Source: Nelumbo lutea (lineage: Eukaryota > Streptophyta > Magnoliopsida > Proteales > Nelumbonaceae). From it: a stretch of DNA of 64,000 bases. The DNA lies in contig JAKGHH010000006.1 in assembly GCA_022828595.1 (NCBI GenBank), positions 18,224,499-18,288,498 of the forward strand. Reading direction: 5' to 3'. The translations under genes were made by a program, and so were the position numbers. Of the stretch, positions 1 to 12,491 are shown piece by piece (position 1 is the stretch's first letter; each line of letters starts with the position of its first letter). The notes below the pieces were generated by a model. The model made no database searches, was not told the origin of the DNA, and saw only the letters and a program-made list of their open reading frames with translations.

Positions 1-1373
1 TTTCAGAAGAAAAAATTCAGAAAGAAAAAATTTTGTTTATTTTATTTTATTTATTGCCGCACAATTTTCTTTTGTTCATTTTATTTTCAGTTTAATTTTT
101 ATAATAGCAATTTTCTTGTTAGAATTTATTTTGGTAGTTGTTAATCTTTTTAGCATAATTGTTTCTTTTATTTTCTACTTGTTAGAATTATTTGTTGCCT
201 TATTTAATTTCCTTTTTTAGTTATTTAATTGAATAATTAATCATTAAATCAGAAATTGTTTAAATTTTTTAATTTGAATTTAAATTTCAAATTTGACTTT
301 AAATTTTAATTTTAATTCAAATCTGAATTTGAATTTCAAATTTCGAAATTTAAATTTAAAATTTTGAATTTCAAAAAAAAATAATAAATAAAAATAAAAA
401 AATAAAAAAAAATGTTTAATGTTTTAAAATTCTTGCAGTTGCATTCCAACATTTAGGGTTTCATATTCTAGAGCATGCATTGTATAGGTTTATTTAATTG
501 GTGAAATTATTTTGTTAGTTGTGAATGTGCTAGGTTTCTTTTTATTTTAATTGCTTCCTGTGCTTAGTTTATTTTATTCTTTTATGTTATATTGTTGAAT
601 TGCATTTTAGTAATAATTGTTCATGCATTGTAGTTAGTTCATTTGTTGTGTTTACTTTGTTTCTCCGTTAATCCATTTAAGGGCATCCAATTTAAATAAG
701 ATAAGGTGGGGATTTCATCACCCTTCCTTGGCCCAAAAATCACCACCCTTCATGTGCGGTTTACCCTAAACCCTAATTTAAAATTTGGATTGCAAGATCC
801 TTTAGGGAGCCCCAAATTTGGTTCAAAAGTGTGCCAAATTTTAAGGAAGCTTGTGATTACTTTCCATAACCAGTGGTTGGTGTCTAAGGAAAGAGATAGG
901 GGAGCCTCCCACATCCCCACCTTTTACCTGGCTAACCAAAGGAAGTGGTGTAATTCCAAGTGAACCTAAAAGGATTCACATTGGTTGAATCACTAGTTTA
1001 GGAAGCCCTTGGTCGTGTGGTTGATTTGCTTGATTTTTTTTTAATTTCAAAAATTCAAATTTGAATTTAAATTTCAAAATCTGAATTTGAATTTAAATTT
1101 CAAAATCTGAATTTGAATTTAAATTTAAAAAATTTAAATTTTGAATTAAAAAAAGAGAAAATAAAAAATAAAAAATAAAAAAAATTCAAATTTGCCTTTA
1201 AATTGTAGAATTTAAATTTCAAAATCTAAATTTGAAATTAGAATTCAAAATTTAAATTTCAAATTTAAAAAAAAAGGGGGGATAAAACAAAATAAGATAA
1301 AATGAATTCAATGGCTAGAGTTTGTGGAATGAGAAACTATTTCCAACCTGAGCCATAGATAGATTGGAACCAT
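1..1373. other. AT-rich DNA without a recognisable gene
   Basis: This stretch is dominated by A/T runs and degenerate AATTTGAATTTAAATTT motifs. The less AT-rich part around 690-1010 contains an 85-codon open frame (706-963) that I cannot relate to any family. Because a gag-like fragment follows at 1374, the whole block may be the leader and upstream part of a decayed gypsy element, but I see neither LTR ends nor a primer-binding site. Confidence 0.4.
1028..1275. repeat. degenerate AT-rich short tandem repeat
   Basis: A unit close to TCAAAATCTGAATTTGAATT recurs several times with drift, interrupted by an A-rich segment near 1140-1190. A related block lies at 240-420. The motif is nearly self-complementary (AATTT/AAATT), so it could form short hairpins. 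It looks like slippage-derived low-complexity DNA. Confidence 0.6.
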
Positions 1374-1664
1374 GTGTCTCGACAACTGGACAAGATTAAT
1401 GGGATGGCCCACAGAATTGACCAAGTGCTTGCTTGTCATCAACAAAGTGGCCCATGCCTAGCCTTGTCATCCTATCCAACATGTCCCATCTGTGCAAGCC
1501 CGGCCCATCATGTTAGGCATTGCCCTGTGGTAGGCCCATGTCAAATAGTCAGTCCAAACCAAGTACATGCGACCAACAAATTTTTCCAATCCAATGCTAA
1601 CCCATTCTTTAGTCCATACCATGACCCAAACCAAGTACATGCGACCATCAACCTAACTTCTTTG
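1374..1664 (+). pseudogene. gypsy-type gag fragment with CCHC zinc knuckle
   Basis: The open frame 1374-1733 contains CPICASPAHHVRHC, an exact CX2CX4HX4C zinc knuckle of the retroviral gag type. It is followed by NPFFSPYHDP, which resembles the NDPYSNTYNPGW stretch that follows the knuckle in Athila-like gags (compare the better preserved copy near 23863). I infer a decayed gag nucleocapsid region. Two near-identical segments reading NQVHAT flank the NPFF motif, suggesting a small internal duplication. From about 1665 the sequence switches to copia LTR, so the 3' part is missing. The family assignment is tentative. Confidence 0.45.
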
Positions 1665-2275
1665 GATCAGCCTCCTAATCTAATTAGGAGAGTGTTTCAT
1701 GATCCAAATCTGATATTTGGATCTAGACTTTAAATGGATAAGACTTATCTTATCCTTTCAGCTAATAATCATATTATAAATCAGATCTCGCCTCCTTTTA
1801 ATTAACTAATTTAAGCCCAGTTCGAATTGGGTTTTAAGCCCATTAAGCTTATGTGCTCAGTTACCCCTTTAACCTCCTGCCCAGTTGGCTCTCTTTGTAT
1901 GGCTTGGGATCCAAACATTGATCTACACATCAGCCACATGGGCTCAGCCCAACCTTTGTAATAAGGTCTGGCCAAATTCACTGTAGGAGACAGTGAACCC
2001 CTGAGTCTATCACCATGGGCTCTTAATGGGCCCAACATTTATACTAAATGGTCATTGGGTCCAGCCACCTTATAAAATCCCAAGGACTGTGGGCAAATGC
2101 AAGATTAGCCCATAAGGTATTACCCTCAATGGTCTTACACTTAACCTCTCAGCCCATAATGATCAAACACTACTCGACAAGAGAGGACCTCTCCTTCGGC
2201 TGCATGGAACAGTGTTTCACTCTCTACTCACATGGATCCCAGGAATTAAAACATTTCGCAAACATTTTGAAACCA

Positions 2276-2340
<65 letters not shown>

Positions 2341-2990
2341 TATATATATGTATATCTCTATATAAATATATTTTGCAAAACAAATCTCAACGTTGGAAAT
2401 CAACTGCCAGTAGTTTAGGTATCCATAAGAGAGAGTGCATTTCCCGATCATTGACTTTGTCCGAAAAAGGGGCTGATCCTGTCACTATGATCACCCATTC
2501 AGGTGAATTCTCGGACTGTCCCAACATACCCAGGTTTTAACCCCCTCTAAGGATCTCACAGATTGGTACATCAAAGATAGCCTAATCCGACACCTAGTGT
2601 AGTATCATAATCGAGTCTAGGGGTTAGGTGTAACATTCAGTTTTGCCCATTTGTCTTCAAGGTCTAGGGCAATACTAGAATTTGGTCTGGTTTAGGGTTT
2701 TAAGAAAGCCCACACTACATGCACCTCAAGTCTCACCCTGGTAGTTGAGACAAGCCACCCCAACCAACTTGGCGGCACATCAATGTCACTCTTGGTAGGA
2801 TAAATCTCTTCAAATATATTCAATGGCTGTGAAGATTCTAAACTAACACAAGTCTTATTAGTGTCCAGTTTAAGGGTATTACACAGAAACACACCACAAT
2901 GACATGAATTAATTATGTACTTTATTCATTTACAATAAATGTCAAAAGATATATCAATCTGATTAGAGCTAAGGGCATAACTGTCTAATA
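1665..2990 (-). mobile_element. copia LTR (3' LTR), truncated
   Basis: This matches the right two thirds of the 1.93-kb copia LTR defined by the complete element at 30804-40331. It runs from the CTCCTAATC motif to the terminus, here ...CTGTCTAATA instead of CTGTCTAACA. The first ~740 bp of the LTR are missing on the left. Pol sequence of the same family follows directly, so this is the 3' LTR of a minus-strand element. The terminal CA/TG dinucleotide has decayed. Confidence 0.85.
2280..2350. repeat. (TA)n microsatellite
   Basis: About 70 bp of almost pure TA dinucleotides inside the copia LTR. The position corresponds to the short ATATAT tract present in every other copy of this LTR (for example 32084-32105), so it expanded from that tract. 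Confidence 0.95.
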
Positions 2991-3516
2991 GCTACCACTT
3001 ACACTTAAGTCCAATCGGGCACAATCCAAATTCCCATACTTTGCATGTGTTTCTCAAACACTCTGTGTAAGTGGCTTATTCAATGGGTCTACTACATTCT
3101 TCATTGACACTACTTTCTGAATTAGGACGTTCCATCTACCAACTATCTTCCATAGTACATGGTACTTCCTCTCGATGTGCTTCGACTTTGAGTGGGCTCG
3201 TGGCTCCTTAGCGTGAACTATAGTTCCATTGTTGTCACACAATAGTGGAATGGGTGATGTGCTGGACGGAACTACTCCTAATTCCATAATGAACTTCTTA
3301 ATCCAGATGACTTCTTTAGCAACTTCACTTGCGGCAATGTATTCAACTTTGGTTGTGGAATCTGTGGTGGAACCTTGTTTACTGCTTTTCCAACTAACTG
3401 CATAAGCCCCCATTGTAAAGATATACCCAGATGTAGACTTTCTATCATCTGGATCTTACTAGAAATTGGCATCAGTAAACCCTTGGATCTGTAGTGAACT
3501 ACCATCGAATACCAGA
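2991..3516 (-). pseudogene. copia pol 3' part: RNase H region
   Basis: The minus-strand frame 3413-3054 gives an RNase H C-terminal half with DSTTKVEYIAASE, LLCDNNGTIVHAKEP and KHIERKYH, the conserved residues of copia RNase H, and ends NVVDPLNKPL. It continues leftwards into the 3' LTR through a polypurine-tract-like sequence. Frameshifts near 3410 and 3480 break it. A gypsy solo LTR inserted at 3517 separates it from the rest of pol. It is the same family as the complete element at 30804-40331 but clearly older. Confidence 0.85.
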
Positions 3517-4994
3517 TAATAACCTTGCATTTTCATGCCTTAAGGGCATCAATTCAAGGGTATTTTTTACCTTAGAATAGTCAAAGTGTACTTTTTTCCT
3601 AGTTAAAATCAATTATGTAACCTCTAAGGGTCTCTGTGCAAATTTTGTAGAAAATTGGGAAGTTTTCTAGGCAGAAGTGTAGTTTTTGGGAAGCCAGTGT
3701 GAAGACCAGTTGAGAGAGAGGGTGTTTTTGTAAAGAACTTTGGATAGGAGGGCGCCTTGTATCTGCTAAACCCAGTTGGCGCCCATCCTATTGTATTACC
3801 ATGATTCCCTCTCCTTAGAAAGCCTTAGGGAGCCTTTTTAACCTAATCTTTTCACTCTTAGCAAACCCTAGTTGCCCCTAGGTGTGTAATCTCCACCCTC
3901 CACCTATTTTAATCTCAACCACTCATTTTAGGGCTCTCCTTTATAGCTTTTAAAGGGCACCACCTATTCTACTAACCCTCACCATTCAGCCCCCACCTCC
4001 AAATCTCAGCCACTCCCTCCATCTTATATTCCAACCATTCAATCTAGGGCATAACATATTCTTTTAATCTTAACCCTTCAACCCTAGATGTTCTAATCTA
4101 CACCCTCCATTTCTGGCACCCAAATCTCAACCCTACATAATATTTAGTGCCCTCTCCCTCCATTGTCAGCCATAGGATCACCCTGAAACCATCTTAGCCA
4201 TCCATTAGAAACCCTAGGGCATCCCTAACTTTGCTAAATCCCAGCTGTCGCCCCGCATCTTTCTCCCTATTTCCAGTTGTATCCACCATTCTCTATAAAA
4301 AGGGTCCCATGAGCCCTATAGAAGGGGTTGGTCAATTCATCCAGGTAAGAAGGAAGGCTAATATTGAGAAGTTCAAGGGTAGAGGAAGAGGAGGACGCCC
4401 AAGCGAGAGGAGAGATTCCTACTTGTAGTTCACCAAAACCACTACTGCCACCTCTGGATTTGAATCTCAACCAAATTTTCTTCAGTTTTATAATTACTTT
4501 TTGTTCTTTAATTTCCAGTTTAATTTTTCCTTCTTGTAAATTTAGTTTTTATTAGATTTAATTTTTGTTTTATTTCTTTTCTGTAGACCTAAAATTGAGC
4601 TAGGTAAGACGGAAGGCCTAGCTCGAGAAGTTCGAGGGTCAAAGGAGAGATTCAGAGACTGCAACCTCTAATCGGATTCTCAGACATTTTTTATTTCATT
4701 CCTTTTATTTATTTGTTTTGTTATTTACTTTTTATGCACTTGTTATTCTTAGTACTGTTCGAATTTGGTTTGAATGAATTCTATTTTTTTATTAATTAAT
4801 TTTATATTTCTATAACTCCCCTTTGTGTTCTCTTGTTCGGATCTAAGAAAATATTAATTTTTCCCTCGCTTCCCTGTGGATATGACCCGTTCTCATCACT
4901 TTTCTGCGTTAGTAGTTGTTTGAGAATCAAAATAAACTTATAAATATTAAACTGGTGTTTCGGAGTGATTAACGATGTGCTTCCAAACACACCA
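3517..4994 (+). mobile_element. solo LTR of a gypsy-like family
   Basis: This 1478-bp block matches 14569-15971 over its whole length. That second copy is preceded by a polypurine tract, so the block is an LTR and its orientation is plus. It starts TAATAACC (TGATAACC in the other copy) and ends ...ACACCA. The flanks are CCAGA on the left and CTAGA on the right, a 5-bp target duplication with one change, sitting inside the copia RT sequence. A TATA box (CTCTATAAAAAGG, 4291-4303) marks the U3/R border. The internal region was lost by LTR-LTR recombination. Confidence 0.85.
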
Positions 4995-6284
4995 CTAGAC
5001 AAAGGCTAAGGCATAGGGAATCTCCTTCATGCCCTCAATCTCCTCGGGAGTCTTGGGAGACATACCCTTGGAGAGAGTTACTTCGTGCCTGAAAGGAACG
5101 TTTCCTTTCTTGGAGTTCTCCATACTGTATCACTTGACAATTTTGTTAATGTAAGTAGACTGGGATAATCCTATTATCCTTTTCAATCTATATCTATAGA
5201 GTCGAAGTCCCAAGATATAGGTGGCTTCTCCAAGATCTTTCATGGAGAATTGTTGTGAAAGTCACACTTTCACCGTAGTTAACGTTCCTACATCATTCCC
5301 AATGAGTAGAATGTCATCTACATATAGAACCAAGAACATACCTTATCCCCACTGTTTTTCCTATAAACACAAGGCTCATCCGGGTTTTACTCAAAGTCAA
5401 ACTATTTAACAGTAGAGTCAAACAAGATGTTCCAACTCCTAGAAGCCTGCTTCAGGAACGTGGTTTTGACATCCATTTGCCAAATCTCGTAGTTATGGTA
5501 TGCTGCTATAGCTAGCAAGATTCTAATAGACTTTAGCATAGCCACTAGCGAAAAGGTCTCCTCCTAGTCGATTTCTTCTTTCTGAGTGTACCCTTTTGCC
5601 ACAAGACAAGCTTTATAGGCCTCAATGTTACCATTTGGGCCTTTCTTCCTCTTGTAAATCCACTTGTAACCAATTGCTTTCACCCCAGAGGGTGGGTCCA
5701 GAAGAGTCCAAACCTTGTTGGTCTCCATCGAGTCCATCTCGACTTTCATGGCATCTACCCACTTCAGTGAATCTATGTCCAACATAGCTTTTGCGTAAGT
5801 CATGGGATCCTTCTCACTTGTCGTAGCTCCTACCAAGTAACTCTCTTGGTCATAGTCATAACGAACTGGAGGCCTGGATACCCGGCTAGACCTTTTAGGT
5901 TGAGTATCTAGAGCTTATGGGACATCTCCCACTACTCCTAGGCTCTCCTCATCAAGAACAACTTCTTGCTGAAGATTCTACAGGATGTAATCTTCTTCTA
6001 AGAAACAAGCATTTTGATTGCAAAACACCTTTTGTTCTTTCGGATCATAGAATATGTAACCTATAGAGCCTTTTGGGTAACCTACAAATAGGCAATGGCT
6101 GGTTTTAGATTCCAATTTGTCAGCATTAGTTCTTTTAACATGTGCCGAACAACCCCAAATTTTCAAATGTCTCACACTTGGTTTCTTACCGGTCCAAAGC
6201 TCATAAGGACTATTCGGAACAGATTTGGTTAGAACTCGGTTTAGCACGTAAATCGCAGTCTCCAATGCGTATCCCTAAAAGGAT
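4995..6284 (-). pseudogene. copia pol fragment: reverse transcriptase and integrase C-terminus
   Basis: Reading leftwards from 6284 the fragment encodes the end of integrase ([26 protein letters not shown]), the linker, and RT from its N-terminus ([19 protein letters not shown]) to the YVDDIL catalytic core near 5320. Several frameshifts and a deletion of about 150 bp just right of the solo LTR (relative to 33262-33411) break it. At 6284 it stops within ALETAIYV and abuts the middle of another copia LTR, so its 5' half (gag, protease, most of integrase) is gone. That junction is a recombination breakpoint rather than an element end. Confidence 0.85.
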
Positions 6285-7116
6285 AGATGCATGATTAGCT
6301 CATTAGGTATTACCCTCAATGGTCTTACACTTAACCTCTCAGCCCATAATGATCATACACTACCTGACAAGAGAGGACCTCTCCTTCGGCTATAAGGTAC
6401 GGTGTTGCACTCCCTACTCACATGGATTTTGGGAATTAAAACATTTTGCAAACATTTTGAAACCATAATATATATGTATATCTCTATATAAATATATTTT
6501 GCAAAACAAATTTTAACTATTGAAATCAACTACTGGTAGTTTTGGTTTCCACCAGAGAGAGTGCACCCCTGATCATTCACTTTGTCTGACAAAGGGGCTG
6601 ATCCTGTCACTATGATCACCCACTTAGATGAATTCCCAGACTGTCCCAACATACCCAGGTTTTGACCCCCTCTAAGGATCTCACTGATTGACACATCAAA
6701 GATAACCCAATCTAACACCAAGTGTAGTATCATAATCGAGTCTAGGGGTTAGGTGTAACATTCCAGTTTTGCCCATCTATCTCCAAGGTCCAGGGCAATA
6801 CTGGAATTCTGATCCGGTTCAAGGTTTCAAGAAAACCCACATTGCATTACCTTAGGTCTCACCTCGGCAGCTGAGACAGGCCTCCCCAACCAACTTGGCG
6901 GCACATCAGTGTCAGCCTTGGCAGAATAAATCTCCCCAAATCTATCCAACGGTGTGAAGATTCTAAACTAACACGAGTCTCATATGTGTCCAATTTAAGG
7001 GTATTACACAGAAACACACCATAATAACATGAATGAAATATGTACTTTATTCATTTACATTAAATGTCATAATGTACATCATTCTGATTGGAGCTATGGG
7101 CATACACTGTCTAACA
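6285..7116 (-). repeat. 3' LTR fragment of the old copia element
   Basis: Corresponds to the right ~830 bp of the 1.93-kb LTR and ends ...CACTGTCTAACA. The polypurine tract complement ACTCCCACTTGCACTT follows at once. The left end joins integrase sequence of a different copy at 6284. Confidence 0.85.
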
Positions 7117-10100
7117 ACTCCCACTTGCACTTACATCCAATTGGGTATAAGCCAAAGTCTCATGCTTTCCACATGTTTCTCAAACACTTTCTGTGTTAGT
7201 GTCTTAGTCAATGGGTCTACTACATTTTCGCTGATGCTACCTTTTGAATCAGGATGTACTCACTTCCAACTATCTCCCGCAGTACATGGTACTTCCTCTC
7301 GATGTGCTTCGACTTCGAATGGGCTCGTGGCTCCTTAGCTTGAGCAATGACTCTAGTGTTGTCATACAACAATGGAATGGGTGCGTGCTGGATGGAACTA
7401 CTCCCAATTCCTTAATGAATTTCTTCATCCATATGACTTCTTTGGCAGCTTCACTTGCGGCAATGTATTCGGCTTTGGTTATAGAATCCGCCGTGGACCC
7501 CTATTTGCTACTTTTTCAGCCAACATCACGTAATCCTATCATGAATATATAACCAGATGTAGGCTTTCTATCAGTATACCCTTGGATCTGTAGTGAAGTA
7601 CCATTGAACACCATACAAAACTCTTTTGTCATTTGAAGGTTTTTTATTATGTTTTTCACAATGGTCCAATGCTCCTGCCCTGGGTTAGATTGGTATTTTC
7701 TTTTCACACTCACTACCTGAGAAATGTCAGGATGAGTGCACAACATGGCATACATGATGCTCCCTACGGCTGAGGCATAGGGAACCTCTTTCATGCCCTC
7801 AATCTCTTTGGGAGTCTTGGGAGACATGCCCCTGGAGAGAGTGACCCCATGTTTGAAAGGAACATTTCCTTCCTTGGAGTTCTCCATGCTGTATCTCTTG
7901 AATATTTTGTCAATGTATGCAGACTAGGATAATCCTATTATCTTCTTCGATCAATCTCTATAGAGTCGAAGACCCAATATGTAGGAGGCTTCTCCAAGAT
8001 CTTTCATGGAGAATCATTCCCAATGAGTAGAATGTCATCTACATACAGAACCAAGAACGTAGCCTTATCATCATGGGATTCTCCTCACTAGTCGTGGCTT
8101 CCACCAAGTAACTTTCTTGGTCATAACTAAAACGAACCGGAGTCCTAGAAACCCGGGTAAATCTCCTAGGTTGGTTATTTTTTGGAGCTAGTGGGACATC
8201 TCCCACTACTCCTGGGCTCTCCTCTTCAAGATCAACTTCCCAGTGATGATTATCCAAGATGTAATCTTTTTCTAAGAAGTAGGCATTTCGATTGCAAAAC
8301 ACCTTTTGCTTTTTTGGATCATAGAATAAGTAACCCATAGAACCTTTGGGTAGCCTATGAATAGGCAACAACTGGTCTTGGATTCCAATTTGTCAACACT
8401 AGTTTTTTTAACATGTGCTAGACAACCCCAAATCTTCAAGTGTCTCACACTTGGTTTCTTACCAGTCCAAAGCTCATAGGGAGTCTTCAGAATGAATTTG
8501 GTTGGAACCTAGTTTAACATGTATATCATAGTCTCTAATGCATAACCCCAAAAGGCTGTGGGTAACACTGAGTGTACGAGAAGTGATCGGACCATATCTA
8601 ATAAAGTTTGGTTCCTCCTTTCTGACACATCGTTTAGCTGTAGTGTAGCAAGAGGAGCTAGTTGTGATACTATACCATTGCCCTTTAAGTAGTCACTGAA
8701 TTCGTTAGAGAGATTTGATCGAAGGGTCTTAATTTCTCTCCCTTCTCTTGTCTGAATTCTTTGAACTTTTCAAAAGATTCAGACTTATGTCTCATTAGGT
8801 ACACGTAACCATACCATGAGTAATCATCAGCAAAGGTTATGAAATAAACATGCTAGTTATGTGTCCTAACATTCAGGGAACCACATACATCAGTATGTAT
8901 AAGGTCAAGTGTGCCTATACATCTTTCAAGCTTACCGTTAAATGGCCATTTCGTCATCTTACCCTAAAGGCAAGGTTCACAAGTTGGAAGATCTTCTACA
9001 GTCAGAAAATCCAAAGGACCATCCTTTACCAACCTTGTGATAGTTGTGATACTATCCCGTTGCCCTTTAAATAGTCCTTGAATTCGTTAGAGAGATACTT
9101 GCCACCTCGATTTGATCGAAGGGTCTTAATTTCTCTCCCTAACTATTTCTCGACCTCTTGTCTGAATTCTTTGAACTTTTCAAAAGATTCAGACTTATGT
9201 CTCATTAGGTACACATAACCATACCATGAGTAATCATCAGCAAAGGTTATGAAATAAATATGCTGGTTATGTGTCCTAACATTCAGGGGACCACATACAT
9301 CAGTATGTATAAGGTCAAGTGTGCATGTACATCTTTCAGGTTTACCGTTAAATGGCCGTTTCGTCATCTTACCCTGAAGGCAATGTAAGATCTTCTACAG
9401 ATAGAAAATCCAAAGGACCATCATTTACCAACCTTGTGATACAATCTATATTAATATGGCCAAGTCAGTAATGCCACAGGCATGTGTGATTCACTGTATC
9501 ATGGGTCCTCTTCTTGTGGATTATTTCCGACGTAGTTTCGGTAAGGTTTGTTTCTAGAGAAGGATGGAGAACATAGAGACCATTTTCAAGTTCTCCGTAT
9601 GTGAGGAATTTGTTATTCCATTTAATAGTAATCACATTACTGAATAAGATAGAATAACCATCCACGCACAATTTTGAGACAGAAATCAAATTTCTTCTTA
9701 AATTTGGTACGAAAAGACAATCTTTTAGTACAATAATTCATTCTCTGAAAACTAATTCTATAGTTCCTATGGATGTAGCTGCAACTATCACAGATGTCCC
9801 CAAGTAGAGCGTCACTTCTTCATCACTCATTCTTTTGCTTATCTTGAACCCCTGTAGTGAGTTACATGCATGAGTTGAAGGCCTAGAGTCAATACACCAG
9901 GAAGCAAAGGTGACCAAAAAATTGGTCTCTATGATAAAAGATTCAAAATTACCTTTCTTCTTAGTTTCCAGAAATTGAGGACAGTTCCTCTTCTAGTGGC
10001 CGACCTGTTTGTAGAAGTGACAGGCATCCAATGCCTTATCCTTCTTCTGCTTCTTAGATTTACTACTTTTCTTCTGAGCCTTCCCTTTGGCCTTCCACTT

Positions 10101-10735
10101 TCTCTTGCCCGATTTGTCACCTTCAACAAGCATGGATATCGGCTTTTACTTCTTAATCAGTTCTTCAGCCCTCTGCAACATATTACTGGGTTCCTGAAGG
10201 CTAACGTTTAGCTTGTTATTATAGTTCATGATAAACTAAATGAATGAGGGAGGCAGGGAATTGATGACAGCATCAATTTTAGTGTCATGGTCTAGCCCTA
10301 ACCCGAGAGCCTCTAGTTCATTAATATAACCCATCATCTTTAGACAATGGTCATGAACTTGTTGGTTCTTGGTCATCTGTATAGTCATAAACAATTAAAA
10401 CCTTCTGACGAGTAGAACGATCTTGCTCCTCATACATAGTCTTTAGACTATCCAATATGTCTTTGGACACTTCGATCTTATCAAATTGTCGCAGTATTAG
10501 ATTATCCAAAGAGGCTATAATACAACACCGGGCAAGAGAAATTTTCTCCTCCCATTCTTGATACTCTCTTCGTCTGGCCTTAGAAGCCCTGTCACCCAGA
10601 TGATCCGAAGTAGGGCTTTCTGCAATTTTGTCCAATTTCTCAGACGCTAGGACTAGCATAAGGTTATGGAATCAAACAGCATAATTTGGGCCCTTAAGTT
10701 TGTTGTCATCCAACAATTTAGCAAATTGTCCATTT
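7117..10735 (-). pseudogene. copia gag-pol remnant
   Basis: From right to left: gag near 10735-10350 (KLDKIAESP, EEKISLARCCIIASLDN), whose ATG is now TTG; a damaged zinc knuckle near 10020 (CHFYKQVGH); a protease remnant; integrase with [18 protein letters not shown] and [16 protein letters not shown] with the YVDDIL core near 8040; and RNase H near 7560-7130. About 560 bp of RT N-terminal sequence is missing between 8070 and 8075 compared with 33760-34318. Stops and frameshifts occur throughout, so no function is expected. Confidence 0.88.
8659..9439. repeat. direct tandem duplication inside integrase
   Basis: Two copies, 8659-9040 and 9041-9439, both begin TAGTTGTGATACTAT and end ACCTTGTGA, and cover the same integrase segment. 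The first copy lacks about 17 bp present in the second, around the GAGAGATACTTGCCACCTCG site. The duplication is private to this element: the other copies carry the segment once. Confidence 0.85.
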
Positions 10736-12478
10736 GCAATTTTTGATAAAGGGAAAAACAAATATTAGTCCACAACCTTATTTGATTCATGTTATCTATA
10801 TAGATATGGCTTTTAATCTATGTTCCATTTCCATTTATTCATCTCTGATATTTCTCCCCTATCTCAGTGACGGAGACTACGAATTATGTCTTTGGAAATG
10901 TAGGAAGTCATATGGGGCACATGGAGCCAACTATTTCAGCTGCATAACCCCACCACCTTTCAAATAATGATCATATCCACTCGTCTTATGAGCTTTCCCT
11001 TTGGCCTCTATCAGACAAGGTTCATTGCCATTTTAGGTTAAACATTTCTATCCAGTGATTGCTCACCCATCATATTCATGAGTGCCAAGGTACCGTGAGA
11101 AAGTTTTCCATTTTAGGATAGTCCCCTCCCACAACGATCTATGATGCCCCTATCATCTTATGAAACAATCCAATAGATCCAACAGCAAATGGATAGCCCA
11201 ATTTTATGGTGCATTTCCTCATTACTGAAGGACCCATATTCATGTTAATGATGGAAGGCCTTTAGAGAGTTCACCATATGAATCTCCCTATCACATGCAC
11301 TCATATTCAGTGGAGGGAATGAAGTATTATGCCCTAGTTTAATTTAGGTCAAACCAAAGTGGCACCTATTGACTTTCATAAAGCCAGATTTAGATGGGCC
11401 CTAAACGGCTAGGGTTCCGCATGGTTCCTCTTGGGGAGGAAGCTGAAGTGGGGCCCACCATGAAGGGAAATCATCCAATGATTTTAAGGACACCATGGCA
11501 ATGATGTGCATTCAGCATAGGCCAAGTTCTTATGGCCCATGAACGTTGCACATCACACATCCATACATCACATGCATGTAAACCATAATTGGTCCAATCA
11601 AATAAATAACTATAAAACCCATAATTAAAGCCCATATAAATTCATAATGTTATTGATTAATATTATCTAGGTATATGGGCTGAATTGCAAAGAGCAGTTT
11701 GACCCATATAGCTTTTATGTTGAAATGGGCTAAATTAGTTTTAACAAATTAAAACTGGGTTTTACAGATGTGGGCTGAATTGCATCTTGCAATTAATCAT
11801 CAACTCCTAGACCCAAATATGAAATTTTAGGGCTGAGAACAACCCCCATTGAATCACAAATTCAGCCTAACCAGTTTGTTCCAATCTAGTTCGAATGGGT
11901 CTAGGGTTTGATTTTTAATTCAATAATGATGATCTGAAATTAAATAACTGAAACAAGACAATCAAGAATCAGTAAGAGGACTGTTCGTAGGACTGCTACC
12001 CTACAAAACAAAAATTAGATCGCAGCATGTAGTTTCCAAAACTGTAAATCATAGATGGCCGAACCCATATCTACGAAAATCTCTCCTCTGTGCAATCTGC
12101 TTCATCTTCGAATGGAATAAAATAGAGAAACATATTTTCTATTAATATTACATCATAATTGAATTCCTATACATTCCATCTAAAAATAAAAAAAAAAATT
12201 AATTACAGACCAAGATTGAAAAGAACAGTAGGTGCGCAGATTTCTTGCACCATTAAAGAATTCGATCTCCACAGTACAAAAAACCCAAAAATCAAGAAAA
12301 AATATGTAGAAAAATTATAAATATAAATCAAATTCATAAATATTTAATTTCAGATCAATTGCCCAAAACTGGGAACCAATTTCCCAAAAAATGCTGATTT
12401 GCACAAATCGGGTAGAACACCTTCTGCCCATTTGCGTAGATCCAGATCTAGTTTAATTTGGTTCAAGATTTGAACCTG
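10736..12478 (-). other. long untranslated leader of copia element
   Basis: This 1.74-kb segment lies between the primer-binding site and gag. It has close counterparts at 36614-38389 and 42310-44076. No long reading frame is shared by the three copies, so it is a leader rather than a gene. It is rich in GGCCCAT/ATGGGCC motifs. Leaders of this length are known in BARE/Angela-type elements, where they contain packaging signals; that function is inferred here. Confidence 0.8.
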
Positions 12479-12490
12479 GCTCTGATACCA
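12479..12490 (-). other. primer-binding site (initiator tRNA-Met)
   Basis: GCTCTGATACCA is the complement of TGGTATCAGAGC, the sequence that pairs with the 3' end of plant initiator tRNA-Met. It lies one base inside the 5' LTR at 12492. Confidence 0.95.
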
Positions 12491-12491
12491 C

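Noticed and set aside
706..963. 85-codon ORF in the AT-rich left end
   Set aside because: No recognisable domain, no promoter or splice context, and surrounded by low-complexity DNA; kept only as part of the unassigned block.
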